Positions 22,601-33,000 of a stretch of DNA of 64,000 nucleotides are shown here, piece by piece. Under the pieces are notes generated by a model. The model was not told the DNA's origin. It made no database searches and worked only from the letters and a program-made list of their open reading frames with translations. This DNA is from Bursaphelenchus xylophilus (taxonomy: Eukaryota > Nematoda > Chromadorea > Rhabditida > Aphelenchoididae): the NCBI GenBank assembly GCA_904066235.2, contig CAJFCV020000006.1, positions 2,046,001 through 2,110,000 on the forward strand, given 5' to 3'. Each line of letters starts with the position of its first letter. The stretch's first letter is position 1. Made by a program: the position numbers and the translations under genes.

Positions 22601-22868
22601 GAACGAGGAGGGCGACCGAGAGCTGGAGAAATATTGGGACTACCTGAAGCAAGGGGTCTTTACGATTGTGGTCCATGTGACGGACCGGGCGCAGCCTACG
22701 CCACGAGTGCTGCAAAAATGCGGGAAAATGTGCGACACAGCCGAGAATGGGGGTTCCTCCACGTCCTATAGAAATACCCTTCAAAAAACGATTGGCCAAT
22801 TGTGCGCGCCTCGGGATGAGTACGCCGCGTGTTTGTATCATACGATGAAGTTTGATGTCATGGAGTGA
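19682..22868 (+). CDS. Secreted cysteine-containing protein, unknown family
   Basis: Three exons: 19682-19787, 21322-21679, 22430-22868. Donors are AATG|GTGAGT and TTTG|GTAAGG; acceptors are ATTTTCAG and TTTTTTCAG. Phases join exactly to give 300 residues. The N-terminus (MWALRIVVLGCLLGTVQC) is a clear signal peptide with cleavage near the final Cys. The mature part has many cysteines (GCYRVKM, SLPCHKV, NVCTNIT, DWCPSS, a CRFCNLC cluster across the second junction, KCGKMC). This suggests a disulfide-bonded extracellular protein. There is no transmembrane helix. A TATA box lies upstream and an AATAAA at about 22880 downstream. Both introns are filled with MITEs, including GCACNGTGC repeats. 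I cannot assign a family. Confidence 0.75.
20049..20315. mobile_element. ACTAGTCG palindromic MITE in intron 1
   Basis: Ends ACTAGTCGGGACAAAAAGTC and complement; the terminal repeat continues through cctgataattttgcac. Interior carries GCACNGTGC motifs. A second member at 40025-40252 has different but internally matched arms. Confidence 0.9.
20403..20555. mobile_element. CAGTCTGTCGGG MITE ('gtcgcagc' subtype)
   Basis: Inverted ends cagtctgtcgggaaaataat; interior 'gtcgcagcaaaat...gcgcaccaaat...cgcggcttgcagtcgcaaagcg' matches 9600 and 21771. A truncated inverted relative precedes it (20320-20398). Confidence 0.9.
20578..20730. mobile_element. CAGTCTGTCGGG MITE (second subtype)
   Basis: Left end agtctgtcgggaaaaaaata, right end tcactattttcccgacag; interior 'gcagcgacaaaattcattttc' matches the 1602/19206 subtype. 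Confidence 0.85.
21771..21896. mobile_element. CAGTCTGTCGGG MITE in intron 2
   Basis: Complete copy with inverted ends and 'gtggattcgtcgcagtcgcg' interior, inside intron 2 of the secreted-protein gene. Confidence 0.9.
21905..22325. repeat. GCACNGTGC cluster in intron 2
   Basis: Starts with 'ttttcataaagtgcatggac', a boundary motif also found at 38213 and 47346. It then holds about ten GCACNGTGC cores and a thrice-repeated 'gcactgtgcgttggcgacaagc' unit near 22205-22315. Confidence 0.85.
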
Positions 22869-22926
22869 ATTTTGAGTAAAAATAAAGATGGTAAAAAAAT
22901 TGAATGAGTCCTATATCTTCATCAAG

Positions 22927-23498
22927 TACAGGGTGGTTCAGCTAAGTTCGCGGATGTAAAATGCTTATAACTTTTTATGGAATTGTTCAATTTTTATGAG
23001 CAATAGCTCATTTTATTCCTTAGTAGTTGCCATTTTGTTTAAAAAAAAGATCATTAAAAATGATCAATCCTACGTCGAGTTATGACCAAAGTCAATTTCA
23101 AAGTCAAACTTGCCTTTTCACGCTTCAATCTGAAAATTTCCGAAAAATCTCGAAAATCTCTTATAACTTTCGACCGGTCGATAATTGTAAATTGTAAGTG
23201 GGCTTCAGAAGTCATAGAATTTTGCGTAGAATACGATGGAATCAAAAAAATCCGAAAATCCGAAAAAATCCGTAAATTTTTTTAAAATTTACGTGAAAAA
23301 GCATGTTTGACTTTGAAGGGTCATAACTCGACGTAGGACTGATCATTTTCTTTCTTCTTTTTTTAAACAAATGATCTTTTTTTTAAACAAAATGGTAACT
23401 ACTAAGGAATAAAATGAGGTATTGCTCATAAAAATTGAACAACCCTATAAAAAGTTATAAGCATTTTACATCCGCGAACTTAGCTGAACCACCCTGTA
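22927..23498. mobile_element. CAGGGTGGTTCAGC MITE, long TIRs
   Basis: 571-bp element with about 200-bp inverted arms: TACAGGGTGGTTCAGCTAAG at the left and its complement at the right. Arms include 'gcttataactttttat' and 'cctacgtcgagttatgacc'. Flanked by TA. It abuts directly another MITE end (TACAGTGAGGGACC) at 23499. Confidence 0.9.
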
Positions 23499-23640
23499 TA
23501 CAGTGAGGGACCTGATCCAGTGGCAAAAAGCGTACCATTTTGCATCCGGGAAGGATCAAAAATGTGGAAAAATTCTTCACTCTTCAAGTGAAAAAAACTC
23601 CGCTTTGAAGGGAGGTTTAAATCGGAGTTTTTGAAAGAAA
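23499..23640. mobile_element. Half of a GGGACCTGATCC MITE
   Basis: Only the left arm and part of the loop are present, ending near 'ttaaatcggagttttt'. The right arm is missing. Confidence 0.75.
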
Positions 23641-23740
23641 AATCTCTATTTTTCGACAAAATTTACCTTTTTTTAATTCGAGACAAAAATACTTTATGTG
23701 AGAAATCTCGGCCTGCAATTTATAGGGCCTCTTCTGTCGA

Positions 23741-25810
23741 TTAGGCCTTGGTTTTCTTGGGTTCTACCTCGCCGGTACAACGAATCGGGACCTGAATTCT
23801 GTCATAATCGCAATACGCATCTTCAAACAAAATTGAGGCCTGCTGTACTCCGGTGTCGGGGCCAAATTCAATATCCAAACAGTCGAGACATTCTATGGTG
23901 GGCTGCTGAAAAAAAAATTTTGAAAAAAAAATAAAAATAAATTTGAAAATTGAAAAAAAATTTAAAAAAAATAAAAATAAATTGAAAATTGAAAAAAAAT
24001 ATAAAAAAATAAAAAAAAAAAATAAAAAAAAATTTGAAAATTGAAAAAAATAAAAAAATATAAAATAAAAATTTTTTTTTTTTTAGTAAAAATTGACTTA
24101 CCAATCTCTGAATCGCGACATACGTCGACTTGCCGACATCGATAAAGCCGCTGAGTGGATACACCGTGAAATAATGCGGGTCTGGAGGGACGATCCGGAA
24201 GCAGAGACGGAATTTGGAAGTGTTGAAGATGAACAAAGTCAGCCACGTCTGACCTTTGTAGAACTGAAAATTTTAGTGTAAAAATCAAGAATTTTTTGGA
24301 TAAAAAATCAAAAAAAATTATAAGAAATCAATTTTCAAAACATCTCTCAAAAAATCAAAATTTTCGACCACAAAAAATTAAATTTTTCGACCAGAAAAAA
24401 TATTTTTTCAATCAAAAAAATCAAAATTTTCCACAAAAAAACAATCCTTTCGACCAAAAAAGCAAAAATTTCCTTTCAAAAAATCAATTTTTTCAACAAA
24501 AAAATCAAAAGTTCCCCCAAAAACAACATCTTCAACCAAAAAAAGCAAAATTTCGCCTCAAAAAAAATAAATTTTTTCCCCTCAAAAATACCAAAAATCC
24601 ATATATTTCCCCCAAAACCCTTCTACAGCCCTCCTCACCACCGGTTTCTCCGGTTTGATCGAGATGGAGTACTCAAACCGTCCCATAGTCTTGGTCTCCT
24701 CAAAACTTCTGGCCGGGACCTTTGCTCCGGTCGCGGTTCTGATCGTAGTTTCCGGTCTGTTCGTAGTGACCGTAGCCTCACTCGCCATGGTGGTTCTTCC
24801 CGGATCGGCCGAGACGGCCGCACTAACGCTGAGTGTGGCCTGTGCGGCGGGTCGAAGAGTCGGAACAGCCGGTCCGACCGGTCGAATCGTCGGAACCGCG
24901 GGTCCGGCCGGCCGAATGGTCGGTGGGGCGACGCCGACCGGGCGGACCGTCTCGTTCTTCACCGCCTGCAGCGGATCCGCTCCTCTGGCCGTGTGATTGG
25001 ACGAAGGTTTTTGCGGGATCACCGTTTTCTGACCCTCCGGAACAGCGGGTTTCGGTGCCGCAACGGTTTTCGGCGGATTCTGAGGGACTGGACCGGCCAC
25101 TGGAACGGTTGGAGTAGCCGGTTTGACCGGTACAACGGTCGGAACTGCGGATTTTGGTGCAATAGTGGGAGGGGCCGGCGCAATAGTGGGCTTGGCTTTG
25201 GACGTGTTTTTGATGGGGCCAACGGAGAAAGTGGGCTGAAAATGAAATGAAAATCACATTGCTGGGCCCTCAATTAAAATATCGCCTGAATTTTGAAACA
25301 AAAAGCAGTAATTTAGCATTTTTTGAGATTTTTGGCTAAAAAATTAGAATTTTACCCGTTTTTTCGGTTAAAAACTGACTTTTTTGTTCAAAAAATCACG
25401 ATTAAACTCACCAATTTATCGTATTTCTTCTAAAAGTATCAATTCTGAGTGGAATTGGCTGATTTTTTGGTCAATTTCAAAAAAATTTTTTTTTCCCAAG
25501 CCGCGTCCGAGCCTTGGCTGATAATTTTTTGAGACCATCTACTGCAGCATTCATGACTTTTAAGATCCTAGAGAGGTATAAAAATCCCCTAAGGACAGCT
25601 AAAAATAATTTCCAAGCCAGGGCTCGGGCGCAGCTCGGAAAATTAATTTTTTTGAAATTTTTTGAGAAAGCCAAAAAACAAAGTTTTTCAAAATTTTTTT
25701 TTGCCAAATTGACCTACCTGAGGCTGCGTAGTCGCTGCACCAATGGTTGTGTTGCCGCGCGTTTCGGTTGGGGCGCCCTTAAGCGCTGTTTGTGGCTTGT
25801 TTTCAGCCAT
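23741..25810 (-). CDS. Proline-rich protein with C-terminal MSP domain
   Basis: Four exons, all phase 0: 25810-25718, 25235-24639, 24263-24102, 23905-23741; 339 residues. Residues about 30-195 are low-complexity and rich in Pro, Val, Ala and Thr, with repeated TIRP(A/V)GPAVP units. Residues about 215-339 fit a Major Sperm Protein domain: FEYSISIKPEKPVV, then FKGQ-like strand FYKGQTWLTLFIFNTS, FRIVPPDPHYFTVYPLSGFIDVG in two adjoining strands, and a terminal strand IQVPIRCTGEVE. MSP domains form Ig-like dimers; free MSPs build sperm cytoskeleton, while fused ones bind membrane partners. There is no signal peptide or membrane helix. Intron 3 is an A-rich repeat (23906-24101). The function of the proline-rich part is unknown. 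Confidence 0.82.
23906..24101. repeat. A-rich simple repeat in MSP-gene intron
   Basis: Repeats of 'aaaaataaaaataaatttgaaaattg' fill the intron between the last two exons. A related CAAAAA-rich stretch fills intron 2 (about 24290-24600). Confidence 0.8.
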
Positions 25811-25899
25811 ATTTCCCGAAGTCAACCGGTCTCGGAGTGGGTTGGAAATGCAACTGACCTTTAGAGGAAATTTTTTGATTTTGGAAAATAAAATTTGCA

Positions 25900-26215
25900 T
25901 AGTTTTGGGTCCAAAAATTTGTTTTTTTTTGTGTTTTTCAAAAATTTGCATATTTTTATGAATTTTCAAAAATTTGCATATTTTTATGAATTTTCAAAAA
26001 TTTGCATATTTTTTTGAATTTTCAAAAATTTGCATAATTTTTATAAATTCTCAAAAATTTGCATTTTTTTATAAATTTTAAAAAATTTGCATATTTTTAT
26101 AAATTTTAAAAAATATGCAAATTTTTTTATCAACTTTAAACATTTGCATATTTTTTTAAAATTCCCAAAAATTTGCATTTTTTAAACTTTTCGAAAATTT
26201 GCATAATTTTTTTCC
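25900..26215. repeat. Minisatellite, ~28-bp 'aaatttgcatatttttatg' unit
   Basis: About ten imperfect units of 'caaaaatttgcatattttt' with a 26-31 bp period, just upstream of the MSP gene's ATG. Confidence 0.85.
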
Positions 26216-27031
26216 TCCCCAAATTTACGTATTTATCTTTATTAATATTGAACACAAGCCAAATATTACAAAATCATTCGAAAACGTCGTATAAAATCTT
26301 TAGAATCGAAAAATAGAAATGAGCAGTGCAAATTGAGAATCTGGAAAAAAGATTAAATTTGGAAAAATCTCTCAGTACTTTTGTACTCAAAAACCTTTCC
26401 AATGGCAGGACAAAAAGACAAAATTGTATTTGGGCAATATATGGGTTGCTAGAAAGTGATTACAATATTGTTTTTGCAAAAAAAAAACGAAAAAAAATTG
26501 GAAATAGACCTGGAGAATAAAGCTAAGAGTAAAATAGGCGACAAAATGCTATCGAAAAAGTGGAAAGTGGCTGGCTTTAAGATTGTTTGCGATTTTTACA
26601 GGCATTAGTATACTTTTGAAGGCCTTTTTTGGCGATTTTTTGAGCGAAAACCAAAATTTTTTGAGTTTTCAGTCAAAAAATCTTAATTTTCATCATGAAA
26701 ACGAAAGTTGTTGGGACAAATTTTAATAAAGAATTATTTTTCAGAGACTTGTTCATAATTTAAACATAAAAAATTTTGATTTTTTCCTTGAATTTTAACA
26801 TTTTTTGAGGGAAATTGGACTTGGTCATCAAAAAATCTTGTTTTTCTCCAAAAAATCGAAATTACAGTACTTTTTGACCTTTCCAAAAAACGGAGATTGC
26901 CTCTACATTGTAGCTAAGGGCCTTAGGAATCAACTACATCTTGTTGATTCCAAATCCAACCGTTTTTCAGCTCAAAACCAACCATTTTTCCACTTCCTGT
27001 ACATCTACAACTTAAAGTAATATAAAAAATT
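26216..27031. other. AT-rich intergenic spacer
   Basis: Between the MSP gene 5' side and the integrin-like gene 3' end. I see no gene or ordered repeat. Confidence 0.5.
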
Positions 27032-30000
27032 TCAAAGACGCATGAGCAAAAAACTGAACAAGACCAGCATCACGGCGGCGTGTAGTGTTCGTCCGGCGGC
27101 GACTGCCTCCGGCTCTGGAGGCGCGAATTCGGCCTTGTCCTCGTCCGAATCGCCGGAGGGCAAAATCTGCCCGACGCCGTCATCCGCTCCAATTACTCGC
27201 TGGTCGTGCTCGGCGGAGGTGGAAATGGCGCAATTGGAGCCAGTGTAGCCCGCAGAGCAGGCGCATCGACCACATTCGCAGACTCCGTTGCCGGAACACA
27301 CCACCTGAAACAAGGTTATATTGTAGTAGGTGAGAGGTGAAAAAAATCGAAAAATTCTTTTTGTTTTGAATTAGATTGTCTATGTAGTAGCTAGTAATAA
27401 AAGAGAAAATGATTATTGACTGACTATTAATCAATCAAAATTTTTTGGAAAAACCTCAATTTTGCCATGAATAATGTAAAAATTCCAAAAATTTCTCAAA
27501 ATATCGTGTGGTGCTATATGAAATTGACGTCAGGAAATTATAAAAAGCTTCTGGAATAATCTACAAGGTCTTAAAAATACTATGAAACATCAATTTTCCC
27601 TTCACACAACTAAAAATTTCCAAAAAATCATCTTTTTTGTCATGGGTAATATAAAAATTCCAAAAATTTCTCGAAAAATTGTGTGGTACTATACGATATT
27701 AATGTCGGAAAAGTACAAAAAGCCTCAGAAATAATCTACGAGGCCTTAAAAGCACTATGTTATATCAATTTTTCCCAAAAACAACTAAAAATTCCCAAAA
27801 ATCATCTTTTTTGTCATGGATAATATAAAAATAAAAAATTTTTTTTTTCAAAAATGATGCCAACAAGCAAAACATGGCTTAAAATTAATCATTGATCCTT
27901 TATAAAGCCTGGACAATATCAATTCTCCCTATTTATCAGCCTAATTCTCAAAAATAATCACTTTTTGTGATGGATAATATAAAAATCTCAAAATTTTCCA
28001 AGAAAAACCTTTCAAAACTAATTTTTACTTACTCCATTCTCAGTACAGGGCTCTGGATCCTCCTTGCAAGAGCAGTCGGGGCCCTGGAATCCGGCCAAAC
28101 ATTGGCATTTCCCGCACAAACAGTCTCCTTGGCCCGAGCAAAGTTGGCCGTTCGAGCCGACCGGGCACGCTGAGCTGTCGCATTCGCAGAATTGGCCTTG
28201 GGTCTGAAAATTGTTTTCTTGAGATTTTAGCGTTTTTTCAATCTTATTTTTTGATCTTTTTTTAAAATTTCAAAAATTTTTTTTTTCTAAAATTAATCGT
28301 TTTTTTCTATTTTCGCAATTCGTTTAAACCCCGAAAAAATTCAAGTCGAAATCTCTCTAAAATCCAGTGTAAAAACATCTGTTCTTTGCCTCCCGCGATT
28401 TATGGCTTCGAACTTTTCTCGGTGCATCTGGCGACTTGTCGAGAAATGTGTTTTACGGCCAGTAAAACACTCAAATCTCGAGGGAATCATATCCACTTTT
28501 CTTGAGGATGAGTTTGAGAACATCATAAACACATCTAAAGGTCCGTATACGACCAAATTTATGGATAAAATACGATTTTTCCAATATAAAATCATCATTT
28601 TTGGGGGAAAAACAAAAAATTCATTTTTAAATGTTAAAAGGCATCGCAAAGTAAAAAAGCCTTTTTCAAATGTTATAGGATTTGTTGTAGACAACACTGA
28701 GTATGTATGAATTCAATTTTCGGACTTACCGCGGGGTTATTGCATTTACAGCGGCCACATTCGCAAGTTCCGGCGGCTGAGCAAACGGCTTTCCCTGGCT
28801 CGCTGAAAATCGAAGATTATTGGTTGTTGACGCAAATCGCTTGCGGCATAATGAATATAGAGCTGTTCTACTAGGTCTCTGCTATCTATATTTGTATTAA
28901 AAGCCCCTATTAATATCTTGACATCAACCTTCAACCTAATATTAAACATCAACATCAGGTGTCGGAAGGTGAAGAAATTCACTTCATTATGCAAATTTCG
29001 GTTAAAATAATGGGTAGTGAGACATTTTCTATGGTAAAAGAGCCTATGCTGGATCACCAGGTTCAATTCTGTCCTTTATTAATGTCTTGGACATCACTTT
29101 TTGCCCTGATATTAAACATCAACATCAGGTGTCGGAAGGTGGAGAAATTCACTTCATTATGCAAATTTCGGTTAGAGTGACAGGCAGTTAGACGTTTACC
29201 ACGGTAGACGAGCCTATATAGGTACTCTCAGTTCGATTCTGTCCCTTACTAATGTCTTGGACATCAATTTTTGCTCTAATATTAAACATCAACATCAGGT
29301 GTCGGAAGGTAAAGAAATTCATTTCATTATGCAAATTTAGGTTAAAACGACGGGCAGTAAGTTGACTACTGTGGTAGAAGAGGCTATATAGGTACACACA
29401 GTTTAATTCTACTCCGTATTTTACAGATTTTAAACCTATTCCGGGCCTATATTTTCCATGATGACTAATATGGCAATCATGCGCCAAAAAAGTAATTTTT
29501 CAGGAAAAATTCGGACAGAGTGCCATAAAATTTTCTTGCTATTTTACTTTTGCTTTATATAGCTATCCAAAAGATGCGGAATATTAAAATAAAATATGGA
29601 AAAAGCAAAAACCTTTGTTTCAAAAATCTTAGTCCCATAAAAAGGTAGTCAAAGCTCAAAAAATCATTTTCAAACCCTCTAAAACGATCGCAAACTACAG
29701 TATCCCCTTCAATTACTCAATTTCGACCCCATTCTTCCGTCCCTAAATCCACTTCCCACTCCGATTTGACAAGTTTTCCGCCCTCTTCGAACTGCGATTT
29801 GTCATCAACAGGAAATCGCATAATTAATGAGGAAGACGGATGACTTACGCTCGGCATTTGTTCTCCAAGTCGGCTGCTGTCGCGACGCCGTGCTGGTTCA
29901 AATCGCACTCGCAGGCGCGCCCGCCGCGGCCCGCGCCGCATTGGCAAACACCGCAGATCAGGTCGCCGAAGCCTCGGCAGTGCGCGGAGCGACGGTCCTG

Positions 30001-33000
30001 AAATTGGAAAAATTTTATTTGGGGCTAAAATACGACAGATTTTTTGGAAAATTTAAGAGAAAAGCTTAAAAAAAATCTAAAAATTTCGCAATTTTTTTCG
30101 TATAAAATGTCGCCAAATAAAAATTGCGTAAATTTTAGACAATGTGGGTTTTATTTAGGGACTAAAATACGACAGATTTTTGGAAAATTTAAGAGAAAAG
30201 CTTCAAAAAAATCGAAAAATTTTTTGCAAATTTTCTTTCGTATAAAATGTCGCCATATCAAAATATGTAAATTTGAGACAATTTGATTGTAAATTACCCT
30301 TTTATGCTGTGATTATTACGCTACATCAATAAAAAAGTTATGAAATCCGGTTTTATAGCCACAAAGTTTATATCGTATAAAATGTCGCCATGTCAAAAAT
30401 TTGATTTCATGCCAGCGAAAATCAAAATTTCAGTTTAAAATACGTCTCAAAAAGTTTTCACAAAATCTCTTTTCCTTAGCCAAAAGTTTTTATCGTATAA
30501 AATGTCCCCATATCAAAATATTTAAATTTGAGACAATTTGATTGTAAATAATCCTTTTATGCTGTGATTATTACGCTACATCAATAAAAAAGTTATGAAA
30601 TCCGGTTTTATAGCCACAAAGTTTAAATCGTATAAGATGTCGCCATGTCAAAAATTTGATTTCATGCTAGCGGAAATCAAAATTTCAGTTTAAAATACGT
30701 CTCAAAAAGTTTTCACAAAATCTCTTTTCCTTAGCCAAAAGTTTTTATCGTATAAAACGTCCTAGCTAAAACTTTTTATCGTATAAAATGTCGCCTATCC
30801 GAAAATCTGGCCCTCGGCTGCTCAAATTAGTCCAAGAAAAAATTTCAAATAAAATTTACATGGAATCGGAAGCTTTCGCATTCACAAGAGCACAATGGAG
30901 TGACGAACAGCGCCGAGACGGTGTTGTATCCATAAACCGAGACGGAAAGCGCCACATCCTTGCAGTCGGTGAGCGAGACTTTCACGTAGAAATTGATGTG
31001 CTGGCCTTCGGTGATCCCTGGACAGCGGAGAGCTTGGATGCGTTCGCTAAAATACGAATAAAAAATTAAAAAAAATTAAATTTTTTTTTTATTTTTCAAT
31101 TTTTTCGAAAATTAATTAACATTATTGCTTACCCATTGCATTCGATGAAAAATTCGACCTTGACTCCGGTGTTTTCAATGTTGGAGGTCATCAATTGGAA
31201 GTCGCGCACCTCCAAACCGGGCCGACCTCTGTGCTCGTACTTGAACGGTACTTCGACGAAATCTCCTGAAAAAATTTTTTTTGTTAAAATACGTTATTTG
31301 TAATGGCTGAAATATATATTTTTTGCTTTTAAAAAAGGGAAAAAAATATTTTTTTAAAATTTTAATTTTTTGTAAATTTTTTTAGTCTAAAAAAATCATC
31401 ACTTCCACGAAATCTCCTGAATTTTTTTTGGTAAAATACGTCGTATGTAATAGCCATTGAAATATATTTTTTGCTTTTAAAAAATGAAAAAAAAAATATT
31501 TTTTTTTAATTTTAATTTTTTTTAAATTAAAAAAATCATCGCTTCCACGAAATCTCCTGATTTTTTTGGTAAAATACGTCATAAGTATACTAAAGTATAT
31601 TTTTTGCTTTTAAGAAAGGAAAAAAATATTTTTTTTTAATTTAAATTTTTTTATTTTTTTATGGTTTAAAAAAATCATCGCTTCCACGAAATCTCCTGAA
31701 AAAAAAATTTTTGTTAAAATACGTTGTAGGTAATAGCCATTGAAATATATTTTTTTGCTCTTAAAAAAGGAAAAAAAATATTTTTTTTTAAAATTTTCAT
31801 TTTTTAAATTTTTTATGGTTTAAAAAATCATCACTTCCACGAAATCTCCTGAATTTTATACGTCGGTAAACCAGAATTTTTTTTGAAAAAAATTAAAAAA
31901 CTTTTGTTTTTTTTTATTTTTCCATTTTTTTCGATTTTTTTGAATTGTGTAATCGATATAGGGCTCGGGGTCTTTACTTTTCATCAGCTCTGCGAATTTG
32001 TTTTGCAAAAAGGCGTTCAGAATTTCCGCTGAACGCCTTTTTGCAAAATCAGTTCAAATCGTGCGGTTTGAACTGGTGTCCAACCCGTTCAGAGCCGATT
32101 GGAAAGGGGGTTCAATGTTTGAATTGGTTAACAAAACATTGAACCAATTCACTGGTTATAAAATTTTCAAAGGAAAATTAACAGGTTAACGTGTTCAAAG
32201 ACCTCGGTTTTTTGCACTAGTTCAGCCGACTCTGAACTAATTCAGACGGTTTCGAAATCTACCAAAAAAAAAGAAAAAACAGGACGAAAATTCACAAAAT
32301 GAACGGCTTTTACCATTTCCCGTTCACGAAATTTCGACAGAAGAAACTGCTGAACCGATTTTGCGAAAAAGCGTTCAGCAGGGCGTGCTGAACGCCTTTT
32401 TGCAAAACAAATTCGCAGAGCCGATGAAAAGTAAAGACCCCGAGCCCTATATATAGACTATATACACCATCTACGACAAATTTCAAAAAAAATTTTTTTT
32501 TTTTTTTTTATCATCCTCAAGTTGCACATCGTAAACCCTGACCTCAAAGCCAAACCACTCGGACCCGGACTATAAATTTGTCGCAGCCTTCTCTTTGACC
32601 TCAAAGGAATTCCCAAACTGTTGGCCAGACGCTCGCTTCTGGCCCACCTATAAAAACCCCCGAAAAAAGATGGGGTAATTAACAAGTGCCCTCAAAGTGG
32701 GACCGAAAAAGCGAGGAGAGGTTGCAAAAAATTGCGTTTCAAGTTGTTGCGCAATTTTGCCGAGTTTTTAAAGTTTTTGCACAGTGCAATTTTTTATGAA
32801 AAATTTGCACTGTGCGAAGAAATAAAACAAATCAACTGCACTGTGCAACATCAAAAAATTCTTTGCACTGTGCAAAAATCATTAAAAACAAAGTTGTCGC
32901 GAAAAATGAAAAACTTCCGCACTGTGCGACCAAAAATTTTTTTTATTGCACTGTGCAAAGATCGAATTTTTTTGCACAGTGCAAAAAAAAAAAAATAAAA

